From: Mageeibacillus sp. UBA4314 | GTDB taxonomy: Bacteria; Bacillota; Clostridia; Saccharofermentanales; Saccharofermentanaceae | Length of the DNA: 64,000 bases | Direction of reading: 5' to 3' | Assembly (NCBI GenBank): GCA_002394605.1 | Contig: DGUI01000017.1 | Coordinates: 8,401 to 72,400, forward strand | Notes under the pieces: model-generated | Seen by the model: the letters and a program-made list of their open reading frames with translations, nothing else | What the model was told of the DNA's origin: nothing | The model's database searches: none | Translations under genes and position numbers: made by a program | Shown here: positions 24,359 through 34,006 of the stretch, in pieces | Layout: every line of letters starts with the position of its first letter | How positions within the stretch are numbered: position 1 is the stretch's first letter

Positions 24359-25138
24359 TCACGATATGGCTACCTTCATCTTTTTTACATATTCGCCAAC
24401 GACGGGAGCACTATCCCTGCCATTAGCCGCAATGAGCTTTACTATGGCTGATCCCACGATCACTCCGTCAGCATACTGTGCCATGTCTCTTGCCTGTTCC
24501 GGGGTGGATATTCCGAATCCGATGGCGCACGGAACAGAAGAAGATGTCTTGATCGCGCTGCAAACCGAACCTATATCGGTCGTGATCCTGCTCCTGACAC
24601 CTGTTACGCCAAGACTGGAAACAACATAAATGAATCCTTCCGCTTCTGATGCGATCTTAGTGATCCTTCCCTCCGATGTGGGAGCGATGAGCGATACCAG
24701 ATCCAGACCGTAACGGCGCGTTATGTCAACGAATTCGCCTTTCTCCTCGTAGGGGATATCCGGCAGTATCAGTCCGTCGATCCCGATATTTGCGCAGGTC
24801 GAGATAAACTTCTCTGCGCCATATGAGAATACGACGTTAGCATATGTCATGAAGACCATGGGCACCTTAATGGCATCGCTGCCGGAGCGGAGCTGTCTTA
24901 CCATGTCAAAGACCTTGTCCGTCGTCGTGCCTGCTGACAATGCCCTAATATTGGCTTCCTGGATAACAGGTCCCTCCGCAGTAGGATCAGAGAAAGGGAT
25001 CCCGAGTTCTATCAGGTCTGCTCCGTTCTTCTCCATTGCGCGGACGATCTTTGCCGTCGTATCAAGATCCGGATCACCGCATGTTATAAACGGAATGAAC
25101 GCCTTACCGCTCTCAAAAGCTCTCTTTATGTTACTCAT
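24359..25138 (-). CDS. trpA: Tryptophan synthase alpha chain
   Basis: Splits indole-3-glycerol phosphate to indole and glyceraldehyde 3-phosphate; indole is passed to TrpB. 259 aa TIM barrel with catalytic Glu in DLIELGIPFSDPTAEGP and the phosphate loop in DGVIVGSAIV. Its ATG lies inside the end of trpB (8-nt overlap). It is the last gene of trpEGDCFBA. Confidence 0.97.
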   Translation of the reverse strand: MSNIKRAFESGKAFIPFITCGDPDLDTTAKIVRAMEKNGADLIELGIPFSDPTAEGPVIQEANIRALSAGTTTDKVFDMVRQLRSGSDAIKVPMVFMTYANVVFSYGAEKFISTCANIGIDGLILPDIPYEEKGEFVDITRRYGLDLVSLIAPTSEGRITKIASEAEGFIYVVSSLGVTGVRSRITTDIGSVCSAIKTSSSVPCAIGFGISTPEQARDMAQYADGVIVGSAIVKLIAANGRDSAPVVGEYVKKMKVAIS

Positions 25139-26321
25139 AGATATTCTCTCCTCTGTATCTTGCGATAGCTGCGCAGTCCTTGTCTCCCCTTCCCGAAATG
25201 GTGATAACGACTACCTTGTCCTTACCGAGCTTAGGAGCATACTTGCGCGCATACGCAACCGCGTGTGCCGATTCGATGGCGGGGATTATCCCTTCGACCT
25301 TAGACAGGTATTCGAAAGCCTCCACTGCCTCATCGTCAGTTACCGCCACATATTCCGCCCTTCCCGTATCGTGGAGCATCGCATGTTCAGGTCCGATGCC
25401 GGGATAATCAAGTCCAGCCGAGATCGAATATACGGGTGCTATCTGACCGTATTCATCCTGACAGAAATAAGACTTCATTCCATGGAAGATGCCGAGCCTT
25501 CCGGTATTGATCGTAGCAGCAGTCTCAAATGTATCTATGCCTCTGCCTGCGGCTTCGCATCCGATCAGTCTGACACTCTTATCCTCAATGAAATTATAGA
25601 ATGATCCGATCGCATTCGAGCCTCCGCCGCAGCATGCGATGACGGCATCAGGAAGCCTTCCCTCAGCATCTTTGACCTGCTGTTTGATCTCCCTGGAGAT
25701 AACCGCCTGGAAATCCCTGACGATAGTCGGGAAAGGATGAGGTCCCATGACAGATCCCAGGCAGTAATGTGTATCATCGATCCTTGATGTCCACTCCCTC
25801 ATCGCTTCAGATACGGCATCCTTCAGTGTCGCAGTACCAGACTTAACGGGTATCACCGTTGCACCGAGCAGCTTCATCCTGTACACATTAAGAGCCTGCC
25901 TCTTGGTATCTTCCTCACCCATGAACACTACGCATTCCATGCCCATGAGAGCAGCTGCCGTAGCGGTTGCAACACCATGCTGGCCTGCTCCAGTCTCAGC
26001 GATGAGACGCGTCTTGCCCATCTTCTTTGCGAGGAGTGCCTGTCCCAATACATTGTTGATCTTGTGAGAACCGGTGTGGTTGAGGTCCTCCCTCTTGAGA
26101 TAGATCTTTGCACCGCCAAGATCCTTCGTCATCTTCTCTGCATAATAAAGAAGCGAAGGCCTGCCCGCATAATTATTAAAAAGATCAGTAAGTTCCCTGT
26201 TGAACTCATCATCATTTTTATAGAAATTGTACGCCTTTTCCAGTTCGATCACTGCATTCATCAGTGTCTCCGGAATGTACTGACCGCCATGTATTCCAAA
26301 GCGTCCTCTTGAATCACTCAT
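25131..26321 (-). CDS. trpB: Tryptophan synthase beta chain
   Basis: PLP enzyme joining indole and serine to tryptophan. 396 aa, with the PLP lysine in HTGSHKINNVLGQ and the phosphate-binding CCGGGSNAIG. The frame opens upstream at a TTG (26351), but GGGAGGAG before ATG 26321 and the family start (GRFGIHGGQYIPETL) decide the start. It follows trpF after a 1-nt gap. Confidence 0.97.
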   Translation of the reverse strand: MSDSRGRFGIHGGQYIPETLMNAVIELEKAYNFYKNDDEFNRELTDLFNNYAGRPSLLYYAEKMTKDLGGAKIYLKREDLNHTGSHKINNVLGQALLAKKMGKTRLIAETGAGQHGVATATAAALMGMECVVFMGEEDTKRQALNVYRMKLLGATVIPVKSGTATLKDAVSEAMREWTSRIDDTHYCLGSVMGPHPFPTIVRDFQAVISREIKQQVKDAEGRLPDAVIACCGGGSNAIGSFYNFIEDKSVRLIGCEAAGRGIDTFETAATINTGRLGIFHGMKSYFCQDEYGQIAPVYSISAGLDYPGIGPEHAMLHDTGRAEYVAVTDDEAVEAFEYLSKVEGIIPAIESAHAVAYARKYAPKLGKDKVVVITISGRGDKDCAAIARYRGENIYE

Positions 26322-26322
26322 C

Positions 26323-26931
26323 TTATATACTCCTCCCGCGGACTTCTTCAATAAATCTTCTTATCTTGTCCGCATCTTTATGTCCGTCCGTCTCAACTCC
26401 TGAACTTACATCAAGTGCATATGATCCGAGTTTTGCAGCTTCTCCTGCATTGTCAGGATCAAGTCCCCCCGCCAGAAAGTAATCTCTTCTGACTTTGCTT
26501 ATAAGGTCCCAGTTAAATCTTGTCCCGGTACCTCCTGCTCCGGAATCCAGAAGAACCATGTCAGCAGGTGATCTGTTCGCCTCTTCCGCCACTACAGGTC
26601 CTGTTACGGAGAATGCCTTGATAACCGGAAGCGATACATGCATTCGAAGTTCTCTTATATATTCCTCCGACTCATGTCCGTGAAGTTGCACGATATCAAT
26701 AATACCTTCTTCTGCGATCTTTGCAATATCAGAAATCTCCTTATCAACAAAGACGCCTACTGCTTTTATAGACCTGTCCAGTCTCTCGTAGAATACTTTC
26801 GCGGTGTCGGGTGTTATGTACCTCTTGCTTTTCTCGTAAAACATAAAACCTGCATAATCCGGCTTTGCTTCATTTACGGTAAGGATATCCTCGATCTTCA
26901 TCAATCCGCAGATCTTGATCCTGGGGGTCAT
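26323..26931 (-). CDS. trpF: Phosphoribosylanthranilate isomerase
   Basis: Third step of tryptophan synthesis. 202 aa TIM barrel with KICGLMKIED at the start, QLHGHE in the middle and a DVSSGVET phosphate site near the C-terminus. Its ATG overlaps the trpC stop (ATGA), indicating coupled translation. Confidence 0.96.
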   Translation of the reverse strand: MTPRIKICGLMKIEDILTVNEAKPDYAGFMFYEKSKRYITPDTAKVFYERLDRSIKAVGVFVDKEISDIAKIAEEGIIDIVQLHGHESEEYIRELRMHVSLPVIKAFSVTGPVVAEEANRSPADMVLLDSGAGGTGTRFNWDLISKVRRDYFLAGGLDPDNAGEAAKLGSYALDVSSGVETDGHKDADKIRRFIEEVRGRSI

Positions 26932-27716
26932 GATACACCATCCCTCAGCTGTGCGATGAATGCCTTCTTATCGGGAGCCCTCATAACGGACTCCCCGATA
27001 AGCACAGCATCAACCTTATTCATAAGAAGCCTGGTAATGTCTTCATGCGTCTTGATCCCACTCTCCGCCACGAAAACAACGTCTTCGGGAACATATTTCC
27101 TTAGTCTTAAGCAATTGAGCGGATCAACTGAGAAATCACGAAGATTTCTGTTATTAACGCCTATTATCCTCGCGCCTTCCCCAAGAGCGATCTGAGCTTC
27201 GTTGTGGTCGTGCACCTCAACAAGAGATGATAATCCAAGCTCATCAGCGATCTCAATATACCTTCCGATCTCCCGTGATGTGAGGATGGAACAGATTATA
27301 AGAACTGCTGATGCACCTTTCGACTTGGCCTCATAGATCATGTATTCATCGATCGTGAAATCCTTGCGCAGGCATGGGATCGATACTGCCGAGGATATCT
27401 CCTGAAGATATTTGATATCTCCCCTGAACCACATGGGTTCGGTAAGGACAGATATGGCCGCTGCTCCGGAAGCTTCATAATCCTTTGCGATATCGATGTA
27501 CGGGAAATCCTCTGCTATTATTCCCTTGGAAGGAGATGCTTTCTTACACTCGCAGATAAAGCTCATGCCTTCATTCTTAAGTGCTTTCTCGAAGGAGAAG
27601 TCACCCTTTCCGGAGGCATAGGCAAGATCTCTTATTGCTGTATCGGATATAGTCTCCTTGGATATTGCAACTCTCGCCCTTGTTGCTTCAGCTATCGTCT
27701 CAAGAATATCTGCCAT
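26928..27716 (-). CDS. trpC: Indole-3-glycerol phosphate synthase
   Basis: Fourth step of tryptophan synthesis. About 262 aa, with FICECKKASPSKGII (catalytic Lys region), IGVNNRNLRDF and AESGIKTHEDI. The frame opens at TTG 27722, but AGAGGA 7 nt before ATG 27716 marks the start. It follows trpD after a 2-nt gap. Confidence 0.97.
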   Translation of the reverse strand: MADILETIAEATRARVAISKETISDTAIRDLAYASGKGDFSFEKALKNEGMSFICECKKASPSKGIIAEDFPYIDIAKDYEASGAAAISVLTEPMWFRGDIKYLQEISSAVSIPCLRKDFTIDEYMIYEAKSKGASAVLIICSILTSREIGRYIEIADELGLSSLVEVHDHNEAQIALGEGARIIGVNNRNLRDFSVDPLNCLRLRKYVPEDVVFVAESGIKTHEDITRLLMNKVDAVLIGESVMRAPDKKAFIAQLRDGVS

Positions 27717-27718
27717 AG

Positions 27719-28744
27719 TCAATCCTCTTTTGACAACTTGATAAACTTATCAAGTCTTGCTAAAGCCTCACCATTGTCGATAAGTTCAGCTGCTTTCTTA
27801 ACACCTTCGGCGATAGAAGAAGCAGCACCTCCTGCGTAGATGGCAGCACCGGCATTCATGAGGACTGTGACTCTTCTTGAATCAGTGATCTTACCGCTCA
27901 GGATATCTCTTGTAACCTGCGCATTCTCTTCTGGTGAACCGCCGAGTATGTCTTCCTTCTTACCGCGGGGAAGACCAAACTCTTCAGGCTTGATATGGTA
28001 CTTCTTATACTCACCGTTGTTAAGCTCACATACGAAAGTCTCTTCGCTCGCAGATATCTCATCGAGCTTATCCATGCCGTGGACTACAAGGGCGCGCTTA
28101 ACGCCGAGTGAACCGAGAACATGAGCTACTACCTCGACCAAGTACTCATCATAGACACCAAGGAGGAAATACTCAGGCTTGGAAGGATTTGTAAGGGGGC
28201 CTAAGATGTTAAATACTGTCCTGAATCCCAATTCCTTACGGATCGCGCCTACATACTTCATTGATGTGTGATATCTCTGCGCAAAGAAAAAGCAGAATCC
28301 GACTTCGTTGAGAAGCTTCAGACACTGTTCCGGGGAGAGGTTGATGTTAGCACCCAAAGCCTCTAAGCAATCAGCTGTACCGCTCTTGGACGATGCCGCC
28401 CTGTTGCCGTGCTTAGCTACCTTAACACCTGCAGCAGCAATTACAAAAGCGGACGTTGTGGATATATTAAAGCTTCCTGCCTTGTCGCCGCCTGTTCCCA
28501 CGATCTCAAGAACTTCCATACCGGGATGGGGAACTGCCTCAGCATGTTCTCTCATGGCCTGGGCACAACCGGAGATCTCATCAATGGTCTCCGCCTTTGC
28601 ACTCTTTGTGGAGAGTGCTGCGAGGAATGCAGCATTCTGTGTCTGTGTCGTCTCGCCGTTCATGATCTCGTTCATTACCGCATACGCTTCATCGTATGTC
28701 AGATCCTCTTTGTTTACGATCTTGATGATTGCTTCTTTGATCAT
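27719..28744 (-). CDS. trpD: Anthranilate phosphoribosyltransferase
   Basis: Second step: anthranilate plus PRPP. 341 aa, full length, with the PRPP motif EIVGTGGDKAGSFNIST, KHGNRAASSKSGTAD, and the conserved FNILGPLTNP. RBS AAGGAG 9 nt upstream. It is separate from trpG, not fused as in enterobacteria. Confidence 0.97.
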   Translation of the reverse strand: MIKEAIIKIVNKEDLTYDEAYAVMNEIMNGETTQTQNAAFLAALSTKSAKAETIDEISGCAQAMREHAEAVPHPGMEVLEIVGTGGDKAGSFNISTTSAFVIAAAGVKVAKHGNRAASSKSGTADCLEALGANINLSPEQCLKLLNEVGFCFFFAQRYHTSMKYVGAIRKELGFRTVFNILGPLTNPSKPEYFLLGVYDEYLVEVVAHVLGSLGVKRALVVHGMDKLDEISASEETFVCELNNGEYKKYHIKPEEFGLPRGKKEDILGGSPEENAQVTRDILSGKITDSRRVTVLMNAGAAIYAGGAASSIAEGVKKAAELIDNGEALARLDKFIKLSKED

Positions 28745-28762
28745 TGTCTTAATCTCCTTTGT

Positions 28763-29347
28763 TTATTTCTTTTTGTTCATTGCTATATCAATAAAGTTCT
28801 TAAGGATCACTTTACCATCCGGTGTCAGGATCGATTCAGGATGGAACTGAACCCCGTATATGTCATACGCCTTATGCTTGATGCCCATTATCTCGCCGTC
28901 ATCAGTCCTTGCAGTAACCTTAAGGCATTCAGGTATCGTGTCAGGGTCAGCTGCAAGAGAGTGATATCTTGCAACACTGAACTTATTGGACAGACCGCTG
29001 TACAGCTGACATGTGGGGTCTGCTGTCGCTATTGACTGCTTGCCGTGCATGAGTTCTTTGGCATAAGTGATCGTAGCTCCGTATGCCTCGCAGATCGCCT
29101 GATGTCCCAGACATACCCCGAGCATAGGGATCTTGGGTCCTAATTCCTTTATCACATCTATGCATACGCCTGCATCTGAAGGTCTTCCCGGACCTGGTGA
29201 TATGACGATCGCTTCAGGGTTAAAAGCCTCTATCTCAGATACTGTCATTGCATCATTTCGAATGACTTTGATATCGGGATAGATCCCCCCTATGAGCTGA
29301 AACAGGTTGTAGGAGAAACTGTCGTAATTATCTATTATCAGTAACAT
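28763..29347 (-). CDS. trpG: Anthranilate synthase glutamine amidotransferase component
   Basis: Supplies ammonia from glutamine to TrpE. 194 aa, class I amidotransferase with IIDNYDSFSYNL at the start, Cys nucleophile in GVCLGHQ and the HPES His/Glu pair at the end. The start at 29347 lies within trpE (10-nt overlap) behind GAGGAGG. It may also serve folate (PabA) if no other copy exists; not visible here. Confidence 0.96.
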   Translation of the reverse strand: MLLIIDNYDSFSYNLFQLIGGIYPDIKVIRNDAMTVSEIEAFNPEAIVISPGPGRPSDAGVCIDVIKELGPKIPMLGVCLGHQAICEAYGATITYAKELMHGKQSIATADPTCQLYSGLSNKFSVARYHSLAADPDTIPECLKVTARTDDGEIMGIKHKAYDIYGVQFHPESILTPDGKVILKNFIDIAMNKKK

Positions 29348-30801
29348 TCTTCCGCCTCCTCTATCGCTCTTACTACCGCCTTGGCCTTGTTGATGCACTC
29401 CTGGTATTCCTTCTCCGGTACGGAATCATATACGATGCCTGCTCCGCTCCTGATGAATACCTTACCGCCCTTCTTGTATGCAAGCCTTATCGCAATGCAT
29501 GTATCAAGATTGCCCGTGAAATCGATGTATCCTATCGCACCGCCGTAGATGCCGCGCTTGTTGTCCTCAAGATCATTTATGAGCTGGCATGCCCTGATCT
29601 TGGGGGCACCGGACAAAGTTCCTGCAGGAAGGATCGAATCCACCGCATCGAAAGCATCCAGCCCTTCCCTGATCTCACCTCTTACTGTGGAACCGATGTG
29701 CATTACGTGTGAGAACCTCTCGATCGCATGATACTTCTCAACGGATACCGTTCCGTATCTGCTGATCTTACCAATATCATTGCGTCCGAGGTCAACTAGC
29801 ATGTTATGCTCGGCAAGTTCCTTCTCATCTGCAAGAAGATCCTTCTCAAGTGCCAGGTCCTCTTCTTCAGTTGCTCCTCTCGGTCTCGTTCCTGCCAGGG
29901 GGAATGTGTATAACACTCCGTCAGTAAGCTTAACGAGAGTCTCAGGAGAAGCGCCTGCGACCTCAACGTCCGTTCCTGAGAAATAGAACATGTAAGGAGA
30001 AGGATTAAGTGTCCTCAATACCCTGTACACATTGAGCAGGCTTCCCTCATAATCAGCTTCGAGCCTGTTGCTCAGAACGATCTGGAAGATATCGCCTTCC
30101 TTGATGTGATACTTGGCCTTCTCGACCATGCTGCAGAACCTGTCCTTGTCAAAGAGCGGCCTGATCTCAGATTTAAGCCTGCCGGAGTGTTCATTTACCG
30201 GCTTACTCTTAACGATAAGATCCTGAAGCGCCGTCAGATCACGTGTGGCGCGCTCATATTCATTCTCAAGATCATCAAGCTTAATATTGGCTATGATAAC
30301 GATCTTCTGTCTCTGGTTATCGAAAGCTATGACCTTGTCGAACAGCATCAGGTCACAGTCCTTGAAGTGCTCGCTGTCGTTTGCATTGAGCTTTAGGGAA
30401 GGTTCTGCATACTTGATATAATCGTATGCGAAATATCCGACAAGTCCGCCCGTAAAAGTGGGAAGATAATCAAGCCTGGGGCTTACATATTCCTTCATTA
30501 TCTCTCTTAAGTACTTGCCGGGTTCATCTGTGCTGATGACCTTATCCCCCACATGCATCTGTCCGTCAAAGCATGTTATCTCGAGTTTGGGTTCAAAACC
30601 GAGGAAAGTATATCTTCCCCACTTCTTGCTGTCCTCCACTGATTCGAGCATGTACGCATGCGTTGAATTTGCCTTGAGGATCTTAAGGACTTCAATAGGT
30701 GTTCTGATATCAGAGAGTATCTCGCAGGACACGGGGCATACTTTGTACTTGCCGTCTTTGTTGATCTCCCTGATCTCATCAAGCTGAGGTCTTACGATCA
30801 T
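29338..30801 (-). CDS. trpE: Anthranilate synthase component I
   Basis: First committed step from chorismate. 487 aa, with the tryptophan feedback-site motif YMLES near the N-terminus and the chorismate-binding domain at the C-terminus (GASPETLVKL, PAGTLSGAPKIRACQLI, IRSGAGIVYDS). The open frame reaches into the T-box leader (30912), but GAAGGAGG 9 nt before ATG 30801 fixes the start. It heads the trp operon behind a T-box. Confidence 0.97.
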   Translation of the reverse strand: MIVRPQLDEIREINKDGKYKVCPVSCEILSDIRTPIEVLKILKANSTHAYMLESVEDSKKWGRYTFLGFEPKLEITCFDGQMHVGDKVISTDEPGKYLREIMKEYVSPRLDYLPTFTGGLVGYFAYDYIKYAEPSLKLNANDSEHFKDCDLMLFDKVIAFDNQRQKIVIIANIKLDDLENEYERATRDLTALQDLIVKSKPVNEHSGRLKSEIRPLFDKDRFCSMVEKAKYHIKEGDIFQIVLSNRLEADYEGSLLNVYRVLRTLNPSPYMFYFSGTDVEVAGASPETLVKLTDGVLYTFPLAGTRPRGATEEEDLALEKDLLADEKELAEHNMLVDLGRNDIGKISRYGTVSVEKYHAIERFSHVMHIGSTVRGEIREGLDAFDAVDSILPAGTLSGAPKIRACQLINDLEDNKRGIYGGAIGYIDFTGNLDTCIAIRLAYKKGGKVFIRSGAGIVYDSVPEKEYQECINKAKAVVRAIEEAEECY

Positions 30802-30842
30802 TGTTACTTTCCTCCTTCTTTTTGTTTTGAACTCTGAGCAAT

Positions 30843-31142
30843 AAAAAAGTCCCCGAACAAGAATACTCTTCTTGTTCAAGGACGAATTAACTGTCTTAAT
30901 CCGCGGTGCCACCTTGATTCACGATGATTCGCGCTACTTAGCAGGATACTATCATATCCCCCGCAACTGACGTGTGCGTAACGTCACAGATACTCGGGAG
31001 TCCATCCCTTTGGCTGTGCCCTCGGCGGTCCATTATGATGAACTGGGATTCCGCCTGATTCTCAGCGTCGCAGGCTCTCTGTGGGATCATATCCATCTTT
31101 ACTTCCGCTTCAACGGTTTATAACTATTTGATTGTCAAAGTT
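30843..31142 (-). promoter_or_regulatory. Tryptophan T-box riboswitch with terminator
   Basis: Stem I carries AGAGAGCC and a specifier loop reading AATGGACC, giving the UGG (Trp) codon at 31032-31030 followed by the usual purine. The T-box sequence GGTGGCACCGCGG is at 30913-30901. The terminator hairpin (30883-30849, 14 pairs, then TTTTTT) follows. Uncharged tRNA-Trp should favour the antiterminator and switch on trpEGDCFBA. Confidence 0.95.
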
Positions 31143-31148
31143 GTGATA

Positions 31149-31177
31149 AGCATATAACTGATCCTGCGTAATGTCAA
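31149..31177 (-). promoter_or_regulatory. trp operon promoter
   Basis: Minus strand TTGACA (31177-31172), a 17-bp spacer and TATGCT (31154-31149), placed correctly ahead of the T-box. Confidence 0.6.
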
Positions 31178-31183
31178 GGATTT

Positions 31184-31212
31184 TTGCAAAGATGACAGTC
31201 TATATGTATAAT
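31184..31212 (+). promoter_or_regulatory. Promoter of the L,D-transpeptidase gene
   Basis: TTGCAA (31184-31189), a 17-bp spacer and TATAAT (31207-31212); RBS GAGG follows before ATG 31245. It diverges from the trp promoter. Confidence 0.65.
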
Positions 31213-31244
31213 TATCTGAAAATAACGAGTTTGCGAGGTAATAA

Positions 31245-32303
31245 ATGTCCGTTAGATCGCTATATTCTGTTTTGGGAGCCGGCATCATCTTATCAGCATC
31301 CTTTCTGACGATGTCGCTTTGTCCGTCCACCGTCAATGCTGCTTCAACAGGCTGGCGCCAGGTCGGTGACGACTGGTATTACTACGGCAAGAACGGCAAG
31401 CCTGTCACAGGATGGGTCAAGGTCTCATCGAAGTGGTATTTCATGAACGAAGAGGGCGTCATGCAGACAGGATGGATCAAGGACGGCAAGAAGAAGTATT
31501 ACCTCAAGTCGTCGGGCGCCATGGTAACGGGATGGAGAACGATCAAAGGAGAGCGATATCATTTCAAGAGCTCCGGTGCCCTGGAGAAAAACTGCTGGCT
31601 CCAGGACGGGCTCCAGTGGTATTACGCCGGCAAGAACGGCAAGATGCTCAAGGATACCACTTCGCTTATCGACGGCAAGAACTACAAGTTCGATGCCAAG
31701 GGACGCTGGATCGATTCCAAGCAGAAGAAGCTCATGAAGACAGAGACATCGAAGATCAGCGATCAGATCGTGCTTGTCGTCGGCCACAACCTCACGCTCT
31801 GGGAGAAAGATGAGGACGGACTATGGTACAAGTCTCTTGACGTATACTGCGGATATGGCAGGAAAGGTATGATGCTGGCTTCCGAACGTAAAGAAGGGAA
31901 TCAGACTACACCTATCGGATCTTTCCCCCTGACGCTCGCTTTCGGGACGACATCCGGGAAAGGCTTCCCCATGACGTACCGCAAGATCACAAAGTACTCC
32001 TACTGGTCTGCCGTAAGAGACGAGACACACAACACATGGGTCGAGAGCAAGACCAGGATCAAAGGCGAGCACCTGATCGACTACTACCAGTACAAATATG
32101 CAATGTCGATCGGCTTTAACATGGATCCGACAGTCTATGGTCTCGGCAATGCCATCTTCCTCCACTGCAAGAGCAAGAACACCTGGGGTACGGCAGGATG
32201 CGTCAGTGTGTATGAGAAGGATATGCTCTACATGATGAAGAACCTGAGAGACGGTGCATATATCATCATCGTTCCCGATACGAAGTCGATAGCAGATTAC
32301 TGA
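31245..32303 (+). CDS. Secreted L,D-transpeptidase with cell-wall-binding repeats
   Basis: 352 aa. A signal peptide (1-32, cut near VNAAS) is followed by about five choline/cell-wall-binding repeats of about 20 residues (GWRQVGDDWYYYGKNGKPVT, then GWVKVSSKWYF and so on, to about 165). A YkuD domain follows (about 175-345), with the catalytic His in IFLHCKSK and Cys in GTAGCVSV (Thr-Ala-Gly-Cys where Ser-x-Gly-Cys is usual). It would cross-link peptidoglycan or anchor to it outside the cell. It overlaps the end of the convergent ABC transporter gene by 7 bp. Confidence 0.9.
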   Translation: MSVRSLYSVLGAGIILSASFLTMSLCPSTVNAASTGWRQVGDDWYYYGKNGKPVTGWVKVSSKWYFMNEEGVMQTGWIKDGKKKYYLKSSGAMVTGWRTIKGERYHFKSSGALEKNCWLQDGLQWYYAGKNGKMLKDTTSLIDGKNYKFDAKGRWIDSKQKKLMKTETSKISDQIVLVVGHNLTLWEKDEDGLWYKSLDVYCGYGRKGMMLASERKEGNQTTPIGSFPLTLAFGTTSGKGFPMTYRKITKYSYWSAVRDETHNTWVESKTRIKGEHLIDYYQYKYAMSIGFNMDPTVYGLGNAIFLHCKSKNTWGTAGCVSVYEKDMLYMMKNLRDGAYIIIVPDTKSIADY

Positions 32304-34006
32304 TCTTCAACTATCTCCCCTTCAGCAAACTTGATAACCCTGTCGCAGATCTCAAGCGCGGCAGGCCTGTGTGTTACGATTATGACCGTCTTATCCGTCA
32401 TATTGCGCAGATTCAGGAGAACCTCGCGCTCGGTATTGGAATCAAGTGCACTTGTGGCCTCATCGAGAAGTAATACCGGTCTTCCGGAGAATACTGCCCT
32501 GGCGATGGCAAGACGCTGCATCTGACCTTCAGACAGGCCCGTTCCCCTCTCTCCTAACAGAGTATCAAGTCCGTCATCGAGTTCAGATACAAATCCGTCG
32601 GCACATGCTATCTTAAGCGCCCTGTCGATCTTATCCTGATCCGAAGAAGAAGACTTGTCGGCAAAGCATACGACATCCCTTATCGTTCCGCTCATCAGGA
32701 GATTGCCCTGCGGCACATATGCAAAGAGGTTCCTTGCTTCAGGATCGGGTTCCCTTATCCCGCCATCTTTATCTTTTATGTACACATCTCCCGAATCGAG
32801 CTTATATATCCCCATGAGGAGCTTAAGGACCGTCGATTTACCACAGCCGGAGTGGCCCGTGAAAGCAACATAGTCCCCCTTATCCACCTCGACGGATATG
32901 CCATCCAATACCAGGGGCATCTCCTCATCATTGGCAGAATAATATGTGAACTTTGCGTCCTTAAGCCCGATCCCTCCGAATACGTCATTGTAGTATCTCT
33001 CGATCTCATCAGCAGACCTTACTACCTGTTCATTGGAATCAAGCGTCTCTATCTCCATCATCCTCTCGGCGCTTGCCGTGATCGTAAAGAACCTCGGGAT
33101 AAGTCCGGTGATGTTAACGATCGGACCCTGTATCTGGTTTATGAGCTGTGTGAGCGCCATGAGGGTACCGTATGTGATCGTCCCGTTGAGGATGCCCCAG
33201 CCGCCGTAGAGTATTCCGAGGAAATACATTCCGTTCATCGCAATGCTGAACCCGGCATTCGTGATGTTGGAGAACCTGATCCTCTTCATCCTTGTCTTCT
33301 TGTGGTCATCCATGCATTCTTCGGCTTCAGCTGCAGCCTGCGCCTCTGCTGCAAAAGAACGGATCATGATGAGACTCGATATGTTCTCCTGCATGAATAC
33401 GCGGAAGTTTCCGTCCTTCTCCTGAACATCCTTGTGGAGCCTCTTGAGGCGCTTGCGAAAAGCATAAGCTATGAGTCCCAGCACTATTCCGGCAGGCACC
33501 ATGACAACGGCGATGCGCCAGTCGATTATGATTATCATGACGATGGCGCATATCATCCTTACCACCATGCCGCATAGCGACGGGATAACTTCGACCGCGC
33601 CGGATGCCACGACAACGGCATCGTTAGTCATGCGGTTGATCCATTCGCCTGAATGGATCGCCGTGACCCGTGAATAATCGCGCTTCAATATATTGTCAAA
33701 AAGCCTTCCCTTAAACCTGTTCTCGAGTGTTGCTTTCGCGAGTTCGGAGAAATAATTGATGAGCAGGTGCAGTGCGATCTGGATGCCTATAAGTGACAGG
33801 ATCATTATGATATTCTTAATGAATGAACCCTTATCGCCCTGAACGGCGCTGTCTACGATATCCTTCATGAAGAGCGCATAGAAAACGCCCGTACCGCCGT
33901 ATATGGTCTGAAGCACGCATAAGAGCGCAACATAGAGCCTGCTCCTCCCGGGAACAGCATAGATCCATCTTATCGCGCCTTTGTTGCTCTTACCGTCCAA
34001 ACTCAT
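32297..34006 (-). CDS. ABC exporter, fused membrane and ATPase domains
   Basis: 569 aa half-transporter. Six transmembrane helices span about 20-310 (ABC type I exporter fold). The ATPase follows, with Walker A GHSGCGKST, Q-loop YVPQGN, signature LSEGQMQRLAIARA, Walker B VLLLDEATSALD and H-loop VTHRP. There is no N-terminal peptidase domain, so any leader cleavage needs a separate enzyme; the upstream gene encodes one. It overlaps that gene by 4 nt (ATGA). It is last in the radical SAM operon and probably exports the modified product; the substrate is unknown. Confidence 0.92.
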   Translation of the reverse strand: MSLDGKSNKGAIRWIYAVPGRSRLYVALLCVLQTIYGGTGVFYALFMKDIVDSAVQGDKGSFIKNIIMILSLIGIQIALHLLINYFSELAKATLENRFKGRLFDNILKRDYSRVTAIHSGEWINRMTNDAVVVASGAVEVIPSLCGMVVRMICAIVMIIIIDWRIAVVMVPAGIVLGLIAYAFRKRLKRLHKDVQEKDGNFRVFMQENISSLIMIRSFAAEAQAAAEAEECMDDHKKTRMKRIRFSNITNAGFSIAMNGMYFLGILYGGWGILNGTITYGTLMALTQLINQIQGPIVNITGLIPRFFTITASAERMMEIETLDSNEQVVRSADEIERYYNDVFGGIGLKDAKFTYYSANDEEMPLVLDGISVEVDKGDYVAFTGHSGCGKSTVLKLLMGIYKLDSGDVYIKDKDGGIREPDPEARNLFAYVPQGNLLMSGTIRDVVCFADKSSSSDQDKIDRALKIACADGFVSELDDGLDTLLGERGTGLSEGQMQRLAIARAVFSGRPVLLLDEATSALDSNTEREVLLNLRNMTDKTVIIVTHRPAALEICDRVIKFAEGEIVEDQ

